This document shows, piece after piece, positions 35,156 to 43,669 of a DNA stretch of 64,000 bases; position 1 is the stretch's first letter; each line of letters opens with the position of its first letter. Both the position numbers and the translations under genes were made by a program. The DNA is from Sphingomonas hankookensis (GTDB lineage: Bacteria > Pseudomonadota > Alphaproteobacteria > Sphingomonadales > Sphingomonadaceae): positions 186,001 to 250,000 of the forward strand of contig NZ_JAKREV010000002.1 in NCBI RefSeq assembly GCF_022664465.1, given 5' to 3'. Below the pieces are notes generated by a model. That model had not been told where the DNA came from. It made no database searches and worked only from the letters and a program-made list of their open reading frames with translations.

Positions 35156-37465
35156 TTAGATGCCCTTCGCCAGACGGATACCGATCGTGCGCGGGCGCAG
35201 CGTGCCGAACCGGCTAGCAAAGAACGCTTCGGGGTGGATGTACGTCACCGAATGATCGTCGGTCAGGTTCTCGACGTACAACTGCCCGAACCAGTCGCCA
35301 TGGCGCAACCCGACGCTGGCGTTCAGGTTCACATATTCATCGGTTTCGCCAAAGGTCGGCAGGCGCGCGCGCGGATTGCCCGGCACGTTGGGGAACGAGC
35401 TGTTGAACGACCCGACATATTGCGCATTCACCGCGAAGTTGGCGTTCCAGTCGGGCTTCAGATCGAAGCCATAGGTGATCGACGACGATCCCTGCAACCG
35501 CGGCGCCGACAGCCGGTGGCCGATCACCGCACCCGAAATCGCGGCCTCTGCGGCGGTCAGTTCGGTGATCTTGGCATCGTTATAGGCGGCGTTCAGCCCC
35601 AGCACCAGGCCGGTGGTCGGAACAACCGCCATCTCGACCTCGAACCCCTTGCTGCGCGCCGCGCCAACATTGGTGGCAAACTGCACCGCATCCGAGATGC
35701 GATTGGCCTGCACCTGGATGTTGCTCCAGTCGATGACATAGGCGGCGGCGTTGATCGTCACCCGTCCGTCGAGCCACCGCCCCTTCGCGCCAACTTCATA
35801 ACTTTTCAGGTCGTCCGACGACGCCCCGTCGGGGATCACTACGTCGGCCGGGTTGATCGTGCTGACCCGTCCGGCAAAGGCGTTGATGACCGGTCCGCGA
35901 TAGCCGGTCGCGAAGGTCGCATAGGTCGTGATGTGGTCGACCGGCTTGAAGCTCGCGCTCAGCTTGTACGACGGCTTCGACCCGCGCGCCTCGCGCCCTT
36001 CCGCCGCCTGATACGGCGTCAGCGTCAACGGTCCGCGCCGCCCGGTCAGCGCCGCGACGAAATAGTCGCTGTTGTAGCCCCCCGCCTCGGTAAAGCCCTG
36101 CGCCGTGATCCGGCCATAGCGCAGGCCGCCGGTCAGCCAGAATTGAGGCGAGAAGCGATACGTCACCTCGCCGAACCCCGCCAGTTCGCGGTTGAACTGA
36201 TGGGTATACTGCTTCTGATAATATTGATCGGGCAGCCCGGTGATCCCCCGCGCCTGCAGGAACGGCAACGACGAGCGGTAGAAGAAATCGACGTCGCGCC
36301 GACGGTCGAGATAGAAGCCGCCGACGACGAACTGCAACGGCCCCTCGAACGTCGAGGCAAGGCGCGTTTCCTGCACGAACACCTTGTCATAGGCATTCGC
36401 ATCGAGCCCGAACGCGATCGCCCCGCCGAAGGTGTTGGCCAGATCGGCATAGAATTTCTGGTCGAAATCCGAATAGGTGCTCGAACTGGTCAGCCGCGCG
36501 AAATCGAAGTCGTAGTCGATCGTCGCGTTCAGGATGGTCTGCACGCCGGTAAAGCGGTCGGGCTGGTCCGACACGCGCTTTTCACGCCCCAGCGACGGGC
36601 TGGTCAGCGACGAATCCTTGGGATCGCTATTCTCGTACGACGCGAGCAGCCGCACCGACAGCCGGTCGGTCGGCCGTCCCAGCAGGATCACGCGCCCGCC
36701 ATAGTCGATCAGCGTGTTCGAATTCTTCACGCCGGTCCCGACATTGTCGAGATAGCCTTCCTCGTCGCGATAGAAGCCGACCGCGCGCAGCGCGAGCTTG
36801 TCCTCGACGATCGGCACGTTGACCATCGCATTGTAGCGCTGGCGAAAGCTGTCCTTGCCGGTCAGTCCGAGGTCGACGACCGCCGCGGTATCGAAATTCC
36901 GGAGGTTCGGGCTCTTGGTCAGGATGCGCATCGCGCCCGACAGCGAACCCGATCCGAACAGCGTTCCCTGTGGCCCGCGCAGGAATTCGACGCGCTCGAC
37001 GTCGAACAGGTTCGGATCGACCACCGTCGTATTGCCGATCGTCGAGACCGGCAGTTCGTCGATATAGACCGCGACCGTGCTCTGCAGGTTCGCGCCATAA
37101 CCGTTGGTGGCGATGCCGCGCACGGTGAAGTTGTTGAAATTCTGGGTCGGGCGATTGAGCACCACACCCGGCGTCTCGCGTGCGATACCTTCGAAGCCGA
37201 CGATCCCTTCGCGGGTCATCTCGCCCTGCTGGAACGCCGTGACGCTGATCGGCACGTCTTGGATGCGTTCTTCACGGCGGGTCGCGGTGACGACGATCTC
37301 GTCGGTCGGGCTCTCGGTCGCCCCACGGTCGCGGTGCGGCTCCTGCCCCGACTGGTCCGACGTCCGCTCGGCCGGCGGAGTCGCGACGTCCTGTGCAAAG
37401 GCCGACGATACCGACATCACCGCCAGCGCGCCGGCGCACACCGACGCAGAATAGGAAACCCGCAT
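35156..37465 (-). CDS. TonB-dependent outer-membrane receptor
   Basis: A 769-residue active importer. It has a signal peptide (ending SSAFAQ), a TonB box-like DEIVVTATRREER near residue 56, and a plug domain with PISVTAFQQ, VRGIATNGYG and VERVEFLRGPQGTLFGSGS. A 22-strand barrel follows, ending with the terminal signature RTIGIRLAKGI. The ATG at 37465 is preceded by GGAGA. It is the first gene of the ester operon and so probably brings in the operon substrate. It belongs to the large sphingomonad receptor group related to FecA/FhuA-like catabolite receptors; the ligand cannot be deduced. Confidence 0.93.
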   Translation of the reverse strand: MRVSYSASVCAGALAVMSVSSAFAQDVATPPAERTSDQSGQEPHRDRGATESPTDEIVVTATRREERIQDVPISVTAFQQGEMTREGIVGFEGIARETPGVVLNRPTQNFNNFTVRGIATNGYGANLQSTVAVYIDELPVSTIGNTTVVDPNLFDVERVEFLRGPQGTLFGSGSLSGAMRILTKSPNLRNFDTAAVVDLGLTGKDSFRQRYNAMVNVPIVEDKLALRAVGFYRDEEGYLDNVGTGVKNSNTLIDYGGRVILLGRPTDRLSVRLLASYENSDPKDSSLTSPSLGREKRVSDQPDRFTGVQTILNATIDYDFDFARLTSSSTYSDFDQKFYADLANTFGGAIAFGLDANAYDKVFVQETRLASTFEGPLQFVVGGFYLDRRRDVDFFYRSSLPFLQARGITGLPDQYYQKQYTHQFNRELAGFGEVTYRFSPQFWLTGGLRYGRITAQGFTEAGGYNSDYFVAALTGRRGPLTLTPYQAAEGREARGSKPSYKLSASFKPVDHITTYATFATGYRGPVINAFAGRVSTINPADVVIPDGASSDDLKSYEVGAKGRWLDGRVTINAAAYVIDWSNIQVQANRISDAVQFATNVGAARSKGFEVEMAVVPTTGLVLGLNAAYNDAKITELTAAEAAISGAVIGHRLSAPRLQGSSSITYGFDLKPDWNANFAVNAQYVGSFNSSFPNVPGNPRARLPTFGETDEYVNLNASVGLRHGDWFGQLYVENLTDDHSVTYIHPEAFFASRFGTLRPRTIGIRLAKGI

Positions 37466-37516
37466 GCTCACTCTCCTGAGCGAAGCCGGCTGTTCGCGCC
37501 GGTCCTCGATCCCCGG

Positions 37517-37544
37517 ATCATTGCAGGTTCCGGGGCGATGTCAA
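37517..37544 (-). promoter_or_regulatory. Candidate sigma70 promoter of the TonB receptor operon
   Basis: On the minus strand TTGACA (37544-37539) is a perfect -35 element and AATGAT (37522-37517), 16 bases away, a fair -10. Transcription would begin about 45 bases before the receptor start. A palindrome adjoins the -35 element. Confidence 0.55.
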
Positions 37545-37545
37545 C

Positions 37546-37567
37546 ACTCACTATCGCGAGCGTTAGT
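37546..37567. promoter_or_regulatory. Imperfect palindrome beside the -35 element, candidate TetR operator
   Basis: A 22-base sequence centred on TCGCGA, with ACT...AGT ends and internal AC...GT pairs. It directly abuts the TTGACA box of the receptor promoter and lies between the receptor gene and the TetR-type gene. Size and placement fit a TetR-family site; binding is inferred. Confidence 0.45.
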
Positions 37568-37613
37568 ATTATTTTCAGTTAGGGACAGGTGGTGGCGAGG
37601 ATCGAAACCTCAA

Positions 37614-37695
37614 CGTCACCGGACTTGATCCCAAGTCCCGCTTCTTCTTCCGACCGCCATGGAAAGCGGGACCCCGGATCAGGTCCGGAGTGACG
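37614..37695. repeat. Palindromic intergenic repeat overlapping the end of the TetR gene
   Basis: Arms CGTCACCGGACTTGATCC and GGATCAGGTCCGGAGTGACG are inverted around a centre that itself holds GTCCCGCTT and AAGCGGGAC. It is related to the hairpins at 18481-18548. The right arm supplies the last codons and the stop of the TetR-type gene. Confidence 0.65.
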
Positions 37696-38404
37696 ACGAC
37701 ACGGGGGAAGAATCCGCGGCACCCCCTGCGCAGATCGACCGGAACCCGGCGGCCATGAACCGCGCCATCCGCTGCTTCACCGCGACGAAGTCCTCCGACC
37801 GGCACAGCCCGCCCGACAATTTGTCGATCCGCCCCGTCCGCGCCAGCGTCAGCATCAACGACCCGGTGACGAAGTGATAGCCCCAGAAAATGTCGGTCCG
37901 GCTGCATTCGGGCATCGCCCGCTGGAGAATATCGACCAGCCGCAACACGACCGGATCGAAATAATCGTCCATCATCTCGGCACCCCATTCGGGGGTATTC
38001 GCGACCTGTGCGCCCAATGCCGCATAGTTGCGCCACCCCTCCCCGCCCTGAATATACAGGTCGAGATCGGTGTCGAGGAACGCCTGCAACACCCCTTCGA
38101 CGGTCGGCGCATCGCCCGCGGCGCGTTCATATTCCTCCAGCGCGCGCATCCGCGTCTCGCTGGTCACCACCGCGCGACGGGCGAAGACCTGATCGAACAG
38201 CTCCTTCTTGTCGCGGAAATAATAGCTCAGCAGCGTCCGGTGCACGCCGATCCGTGCTGCGACATCGGCCAGCGTCACGCCGTACAGCCCGTGTTTCGAG
38301 AACAGTTCCTCGGCGACGTCGAGAATCTGTTCGATCATCTCGGCGCGCTGTTCGGCCTTGCGCGAGGCGCGCTTGGTCGCGGCGGGGGTTTTGGCGGTCG
38401 TCAC
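37679..38404 (-). CDS. TetR-family transcription regulator
   Basis: A 241-residue regulator. The N-terminal helix-turn-helix is clear: LYGVTLADVAARIGVHRTLL followed by SYYFRDKKELFDQVF. The C-terminal ligand domain includes WRNYAALGAQVANTPEWGAE. It starts at GTG 38404 with AGGA upstream. The final residues (SSSLRT and the stop) are encoded by the arm of a palindromic repeat, so the natural C-terminus may have been replaced. It lies upstream of the TonB receptor operon on the same strand, with a palindrome between them, and is the probable local repressor. Confidence 0.88.
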   Translation of the reverse strand: MTTAKTPAATKRASRKAEQRAEMIEQILDVAEELFSKHGLYGVTLADVAARIGVHRTLLSYYFRDKKELFDQVFARRAVVTSETRMRALEEYERAAGDAPTVEGVLQAFLDTDLDLYIQGGEGWRNYAALGAQVANTPEWGAEMMDDYFDPVVLRLVDILQRAMPECSRTDIFWGYHFVTGSLMLTLARTGRIDKLSGGLCRSEDFVAVKQRMARFMAAGFRSICAGGAADSSPVSSSLRT

Positions 38405-38469
38405 GCCTGCGTCCTGTCAGCAGCGACGATCCGTCGTCAAGAACCGATCGGATCGCCGCCGCTTCGCCC

Positions 38470-40122
38470 TCACCGCGGTTTGCGCTCGGATGCAGTCACG
38501 TCGCGCGCCGCACGGAACTCGCTGTCCGACGACCAGTTCGGCCAGACCGGCTGGTCGGCCAGCCGCCGCCCGACCGCGTACAGGATGCCCAGGTCGCTCG
38601 CCACGCTGCCGGTATCCCATTTCGGATCGTACTCGTCGGCGGGCTGGTGATATTTGTCGCGGGTATAGGCGTCGGCCAGCTGCTTGCCGCGCGCCGTGCC
38701 GCCGACGACCAGGTCTTGCCCGGCGTCATAGGACACCGCCGGCACGCCGCGCTTGGCGAAGGGGAAGTGGTCGGAACGGTAGAAGCTTCCCGCTTCGGGC
38801 TTCGGATCGGGGGTATAGCGGCGGCCCTGCGTGCCCGCCGCCTCGGTCAGCATCGTCAGCAGGTCGAGCTTGGCATTGCCCGAAATGCTGAAATCGCGCG
38901 TCCTGGCGGCGGCGAACGGCCCGTCCATGTTGATGACCCCGGCGGTGGTCGCGAGCGGCCGGAGCGGATTGGCGGCGTAATATTCGGAGCCCAGCAGCCC
39001 CTTTTCCTCCGCCGTCACCGCAAGGAACAGCACCGACCGGTCGGGCTTGGGACCCGCGCCATAGGCCCGCGCCAGTTCGAGCAACGCCGCCACTCCCGAC
39101 GCATTGTCGAGCGCGCCGTTATAGATACGGTCGCCCTTCGCATCGGGCTGCCCGATGCCCAGATGGTCCCAATGCGCCGAATAGATCACCGTTTCGTCGG
39201 GATGGCGCGTGCCCGGCAGCACCCCGGCGACGTTGTACGAGGTGATCACCTGGCTGTTCACCGCATAGCGCGCGTCGAGTGTCGATTTGAGCGGCATCGG
39301 CCGGAAATCGGCCCGCCGCGCCGCCGCCTTCGCCTGTTCGAAATCCAGCCCCGACCGCTTGAACAGCTGCACGGCCAGATCGCGCTGGATCCAGCCCTCC
39401 ATCGCCGGGTGCGACGCGGTCGGGTCGCCGCGCACGATGTCGAACATCGTGTTGGTGTTCGAATTCTTGACCGTGGCCCAGCCATAGGACGCCGGCGCGC
39501 TTTCGTGCACGATCAGGATGCCCGCCGCGCCCTGCCGCGCCGCTTCCTCGTACTTGTACGTCCAGCGGCCGTAATAGGTCATCGCCTTGCCGCCGAACTT
39601 CCCCTCGCCGCCTTCGAAATCGGGGTCGTTGATCAGCACGACCATGATCTTGCCGCGCAGGTCGACGCCCTTGAAATCGTCCCATTGCCGCTCGGGCGCG
39701 CGCACGCCGTAGCCGACGAAGACCAGCGGCGCATCCGCGATCGCGACCGACTTCTGCCCGTTGAGCGCCGCGCGGACCGCAATCTCGTTCCCCTGCGTCA
39801 GCGCCTGCGTCTTGCCCCCGGTCTTGAGCGACAGCGTCGGGGTGCCGACGATATCGGCCTTCAGCAACGGTACGTTCTGATACCAGCTGCCCTTGTCGCC
39901 CGCGGGCTGCAGTCCCGCCGCCTTCATCTGCTCGGCGATATAGGCGATGCTCTTTTCCTCGCCCGCCGTCGCCGGCCCGCGCCCTTCGAACGCATCACTC
40001 GACAGCGTCTGGATATCGCGCGAGATGCGTTTGACGTCGAAGGTCGGCGTGGCCGTCTGCGCCGACGCGGCGACCGCGGATACCGACAGCAACAGGGTCG
40101 ACAGGAACAGGCGCTTCATCAT
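38470..40122 (-). CDS. Exported M28-family zinc aminopeptidase
   Basis: A 550-residue metallopeptidase with a signal peptide (MMKRLFLSTLLLSVSAVAAS), a PA-domain insert (about 130-260, AARQGAAGILIVHE) and an M28 catalytic domain. Zinc ligands and catalytic residues are visible: His and Asp in SAHWDHLGIG, Asp in YNGALDNASGVAALLELARA, Glu-Glu in TAEEKGLLGSEYY, Asp in INMDG and His in FYRSDHFPFAKRGVPA. It probably trims peptides in the periplasm. It starts with tandem ATGs (40122, 40119). It follows the glycosyltransferase cassette by 89 bases and may or may not be cotranscribed. Confidence 0.93.
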   Translation of the reverse strand: MMKRLFLSTLLLSVSAVAASAQTATPTFDVKRISRDIQTLSSDAFEGRGPATAGEEKSIAYIAEQMKAAGLQPAGDKGSWYQNVPLLKADIVGTPTLSLKTGGKTQALTQGNEIAVRAALNGQKSVAIADAPLVFVGYGVRAPERQWDDFKGVDLRGKIMVVLINDPDFEGGEGKFGGKAMTYYGRWTYKYEEAARQGAAGILIVHESAPASYGWATVKNSNTNTMFDIVRGDPTASHPAMEGWIQRDLAVQLFKRSGLDFEQAKAAARRADFRPMPLKSTLDARYAVNSQVITSYNVAGVLPGTRHPDETVIYSAHWDHLGIGQPDAKGDRIYNGALDNASGVAALLELARAYGAGPKPDRSVLFLAVTAEEKGLLGSEYYAANPLRPLATTAGVINMDGPFAAARTRDFSISGNAKLDLLTMLTEAAGTQGRRYTPDPKPEAGSFYRSDHFPFAKRGVPAVSYDAGQDLVVGGTARGKQLADAYTRDKYHQPADEYDPKWDTGSVASDLGILYAVGRRLADQPVWPNWSSDSEFRAARDVTASERKPR

Positions 40123-40211
40123 CCGGGGCTCCGCATTGGTTTTCGCCAACCTGCCGCAGCCGGGGGCCGGCGGCAATGGCTGCAGGGGCGACGGTCCGTT
40201 TCGGCCCGGCG

Positions 40212-40787
40212 TCACATCCGGCGACACGTATCCACCCGCCAGCGCCGGTTCCGCCGAACCGTGCGGCACCGCCACTGGGCGCCGCTCTCGCCCAGAAACT
40301 TGCCGTGGAGCGGTTCGGCGTGCTGGGCGAAGTCGTGGAAATCGATGCGGTGATGCGCCAGCACCAGCACCCCGCCCGGCCGCAGCGCCGCTGCCACGTC
40401 CCGCGCGACCTGCCGCATGGCACGCGGCGACAGATAATAGAGCAGTTCCGCCACGACCACGACGTCGTAGCGCGCCCGCGGCAACCGGCCCGGTACCGCC
40501 AGCCGGATCGCCCGCGCCCGTGGCCGGTCCGCCAGCGCGCCCTGCACCAGCCGCGTGCCGTTCGCGGTCGCCTCGGTCGCGTCGAGCCGCAGCGCGCGCC
40601 CCGCCATCGCCACGCTGTTCGATCCGTTGCCCGCCGCCAGTTCCAGCACCCGCCCCCACGGCCCCGGCCCGATGCCGGTCAGGATCGCCTGCCGCTTGGC
40701 GGCTTCGTCACGGTCGTGGAAGGTGCGCCACGGATCGGGATCGGCGGCAAAGGTCGCCTCGAACCCGGCAAGGTCGATCGGCTTCAT
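40212..40787 (-). CDS. NodS-like SAM-dependent methyltransferase
   Basis: A 191-residue class I methyltransferase resembling the NodS group, which N-methylates glucosamine-based Nod factors. It starts MKPIDLAGFEATFAADPDPW and has motif I GRVLELAAGNGSNSVAMAG, an acidic motif ARYDVVVVAELLYYLSPRAM and RPGGVLVLAHHRIDFHDFAQ. The substrate here is unknown; the partner PIG-L deacetylase, which overlaps its start by four bases, would expose an amine that could be methylated. It ends a four-gene overlapping operon. Confidence 0.85.
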   Translation of the reverse strand: MKPIDLAGFEATFAADPDPWRTFHDRDEAAKRQAILTGIGPGPWGRVLELAAGNGSNSVAMAGRALRLDATEATANGTRLVQGALADRPRARAIRLAVPGRLPRARYDVVVVAELLYYLSPRAMRQVARDVAAALRPGGVLVLAHHRIDFHDFAQHAEPLHGKFLGESGAQWRCRTVRRNRRWRVDTCRRM

Positions 40788-41419
40788 CGCCGCGCCTCGG
40801 CAAAGACTTCCTGCGGACGGCTGAACGCCGCGATCTGCCGCGCGGTCAGCGCGAAGCCCGCAGGGTCGTCGGTGATCCGCCCGGTCTGGGTACGATAGCT
40901 GCGGATCGCATGCCGTTTCATCAGCCGCTCCTGCCCGCTCAGCTGGATCGGTCGCGCGCCGGGCAGACGCTGTCCCGCCGGCCAGACCGGATAGGTCCGC
41001 CACCGCACGCCCGCCTGCCGCCGCGCCGCCGCCGCCGCGACGACGCGGTGGTCGGGATGGTCGTCCAGCAACGACGGGGTCAGCACCATCGCCGGGCGCG
41101 GCAAGCCCCGGACCGCTCGCGCGACCGCGCGATGCACCGCTCCGGCATGTTCGTACAGCGCGCCATCGGACAGGCCGAGGAAGCGCACATCCCCCGCCCC
41201 GATCCCGATCCTGCGCAACACCCGCCGGCTCTCGCGCTGCCGCTCGCGCACCAGTCGTCGCGTCGGCCAGCGCGCGCTGCCCCGATGCGATCCCGCCCCG
41301 TCGCTGACGATCATCACCCGCACCGTGACGCCGCGCCGCCGCAACCGCATCATCAGCGTGTGCGCGCCGATCGTCTCGTCGTCGGGATGCGGCGCGATCA
41401 CCAGCAGCGCACGGATCAC
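40784..41419 (-). CDS. PIG-L family N-deacetylase
   Basis: A zinc-dependent deacetylase of the LmbE/PIG-L family, 211 residues, acting on N-acetyl amino sugars or their conjugates. Signature motifs are VIAPHPDDETIGAHTLMMR at the N-terminus (zinc ligands His, Asp, Asp) and SLLDDHPDHRVVAAA (third ligand His). It has no signal peptide, so it is cytoplasmic. It overlaps both the dehydrogenase-like gene and the methyltransferase by four bases, implying one pathway. The real substrate is not known. Confidence 0.9.
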   Translation of the reverse strand: MIRALLVIAPHPDDETIGAHTLMMRLRRRGVTVRVMIVSDGAGSHRGSARWPTRRLVRERQRESRRVLRRIGIGAGDVRFLGLSDGALYEHAGAVHRAVARAVRGLPRPAMVLTPSLLDDHPDHRVVAAAAARRQAGVRWRTYPVWPAGQRLPGARPIQLSGQERLMKRHAIRSYRTQTGRITDDPAGFALTARQIAAFSRPQEVFAEARR

Positions 41420-42375
41420 AGCGTCACCGTGAGCGTGCCGGCTGCCACCGCTGCGCCGACCTGCATCCGCTGCGCATCGGGGCCCGGCTGGCGCAGATAG
41501 ACCGACAGGTCGGTGATCTTCGCAGCGAGCGGATGGTCGACGAACATCGCCGAGACCCCGACCGCCTCCTGCGCGACCAGCACCGCCTCGCCCCCCGCGG
41601 CATAGACCGCCGCGCGAGCGGCGGCGACCAACGGCAGTCGCGCCGACTCGTCACCGAACCATCCATCGGCGGCGCGTCGCACCGCATCGGCCGCCGCCAT
41701 GCCCAGCGTGTACAGCCGCGCAAGCCGCCCCGCCTGATGCGGATCGTCGGCGCGGGCCGTCGCGACCAGATGATCGCGCGTCGCATCGACCAGTCCGGCG
41801 ATCCCGCCTGCCTGCACCGCCGTGAAGCGCAACGCCCCGCCGCTGAACCACGGCTCGCGGATATAGTCGCCGGGCTGTCCGACATGGTCGCCGGGCGCGA
41901 TCGCTTCGCCCGCCCAGCGCACCTGATGCGTATCCGACCGCTGCATGCCGACCACGCGCCAGAACGAACGATCGATCGCGGGCGGGGTGCGCGCCAGATC
42001 GAGCAGCAGCAACTGCCGCCCGCCCGCCACATCGACGCTGACCAGCGCATGGCTGAGGATGCCCGCGCCCGACGCGAAGCTCTTGCCCCCCGCCAGCCGC
42101 TCGCCCTCCAGCCGCAGCGGATCGCCGGGCAGGTCCGCATTCCACACGCCCAGCACCGCGCCGCGTAGGCGTTCGCGCTGCGCCGCGCTGCCATAGCGCG
42201 ATACGATCTGCATCGCGTCGACATGCCCCTCGAACAGCCTCCCCAGCGGCAGGTCATCGCGCCCGACCGCGTACAGCGTCCGCAACAGGCGGAGCATTGC
42301 CACCGCATCCTGCGGGTCCGCCACCCCGTCCAGTTGTTCGCTGAGCGCTGCCAGCCGATCCCGCATCACGCTCAC
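41416..42375 (-). CDS. Short acyl-CoA dehydrogenase-like flavoprotein
   Basis: A 319-residue protein with the acyl-CoA dehydrogenase fold, shorter than the usual 380 or so. Recognisable parts are the middle beta domain (LAGGKSFASGAGILSHALVS, then WRVVGMQRSDTHQVRW). The C-terminal helices (LARLYTLGMAAADAVRRAAD) end in a segment of the type VGVSAMFVDHPLAAKITDL. The N-terminal helical domain looks reduced, so substrate and activity may differ from beta-oxidation enzymes. The GTG at 42375 overlaps the glycosyltransferase stop (GTGA); an ATG at 42366 is the alternative. It is part of the overlapping four-gene cassette. Confidence 0.78.
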   Translation of the reverse strand: MSVMRDRLAALSEQLDGVADPQDAVAMLRLLRTLYAVGRDDLPLGRLFEGHVDAMQIVSRYGSAAQRERLRGAVLGVWNADLPGDPLRLEGERLAGGKSFASGAGILSHALVSVDVAGGRQLLLLDLARTPPAIDRSFWRVVGMQRSDTHQVRWAGEAIAPGDHVGQPGDYIREPWFSGGALRFTAVQAGGIAGLVDATRDHLVATARADDPHQAGRLARLYTLGMAAADAVRRAADGWFGDESARLPLVAAARAAVYAAGGEAVLVAQEAVGVSAMFVDHPLAAKITDLSVYLRQPGPDAQRMQVGAAVAAGTLTVTL

Positions 42376-43385
42376 GCCGCCTTTCCAACGCTCGCGGTCA
42401 GCGCGCACAGCGTCGCCTCGGCAGTGAGGAACGGAACGTGGCGCATGCCGCCGGGCGGTACCGGCACGACCCGCATCGCAAACGCCTCCGCATTGGGGCA
42501 GTCGCGCGCCACCCCGATGACATGATCGAGCGTCAGGCCCAGCCGCGCCGCCAGCGGCTCGAACGCCTCGACCGCGAAACTCGCCCGCGCCAGCCCCTGC
42601 ATCCGATATTGCCACAATTGGTCGGCGGGATGCGCGACGCCGACCCCGTCGAGCCCGCGCCGGTCGATCTCGTGCAGCACGGTCGCCAGCCCGCCCCGCG
42701 CGCGCCCGACCCGCCGGTCGGACGTGTGCACGATGCTCGCCGCATCGCGTCGCACCCGTAACCCGGCGCGTGCGGCATCGTCGACCAGCCGCGCATCCTC
42801 GCCACGCTCCACCGCCAGGAAGCCGCCGAGCGCCCGATAACTCGCCGCGCGCAGCCCCATATTCGCCCCGCTGGCATGATGATGGGGCCGCACCGCCTCC
42901 CACGGCACCGGGTCGACCTGCCGCCGCAGGGCAAACAACCGTGCGTAATACGCCTCGATCCGATCCTGTTCGGGCGCCCGGCCATGCCCGGCCCGCACCA
43001 CATCGCCCGTCACCAGATCGGCACGCTCCAGCCCGGCGACCATCGCCATGATCCAGTCCTGTGCCGGCACGCTGTCCGCGTCGGTGCTCAGCAGGATCGC
43101 GCCCTGTCCCGCAGCATCGATCCCGTGCCGCATCGCGCGGTCGCGGGCGCGACCGGCGTTCGACGGTTCGCGATCGACCGAGGTCACGACCACCCGGTGC
43201 CGCGATCGCGCACGATAGATCGCGGCCAGCGCCGCGCTCGCATCCTCGCACCCGTCGAGCAACAGGCTGACGAAGACGGCCGTTTGCGCCGGGACGGTAA
43301 GCCGTTCCAGTGCATCGAACAATTGGGGCAGCCGCTTCGCTTCGTCGCGCGCCGGGATGCAAATCGCGATCGCGCCGCTACTCAA
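42372..43385 (-). CDS. Family 2 glycosyltransferase
   Basis: A 337-residue GT-A glycosyltransferase. It opens with AIAICIPARDEAKRLPQLFD (nucleotide binding), has the metal-binding ILLSTDADSVPAQDWIMAM and the acceptor-side GANMGLRAASYRALGGF followed by GEDARLVDDA. No membrane helices are obvious. The only possible start is TTG at 43385, because an in-frame TAA lies three codons upstream; initiation may therefore be weak. It is the first gene of the cassette with the dehydrogenase, PIG-L and NodS-like genes, and probably makes the sugar conjugate that they modify. Confidence 0.87.
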   Translation of the reverse strand: MSSGAIAICIPARDEAKRLPQLFDALERLTVPAQTAVFVSLLLDGCEDASAALAAIYRARSRHRVVVTSVDREPSNAGRARDRAMRHGIDAAGQGAILLSTDADSVPAQDWIMAMVAGLERADLVTGDVVRAGHGRAPEQDRIEAYYARLFALRRQVDPVPWEAVRPHHHASGANMGLRAASYRALGGFLAVERGEDARLVDDAARAGLRVRRDAASIVHTSDRRVGRARGGLATVLHEIDRRGLDGVGVAHPADQLWQYRMQGLARASFAVEAFEPLAARLGLTLDHVIGVARDCPNAEAFAMRVVPVPPGGMRHVPFLTAEATLCALTASVGKAA

Positions 43386-43669
43386 GCGCGCTTACCGCAA
43401 CCGTCGATACCAATACTTCTCATCCCATTGCCCCCGTCCTGCGCGTGGAAAGCCCATCCCTGCACGATCGCGTAGACGCGACAACGAATGGCAACGTGTT
43501 CAGTTCAAGGGATTTTCGACAGCCGTTGCCGCGCGCTACGATCGCCGCTCGCCGCCTGCAGGAAGGACACCATCCGCCGGGTCGATATCGCCTGTCCCGA
43601 CAGGATCATTCACAGCGAAGAGCCCGCGTTCCGCTTGCGCCGCCGTTCGCGACGCGCCAAGCACACGCG

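Noticed and set aside
33833..37582. A 1249-codon plus-strand frame opposite the MFS and TonB receptor genes
   Set aside because: It runs across two well-supported genes and their spacer without start signal or motifs, so it is a compositional artefact.
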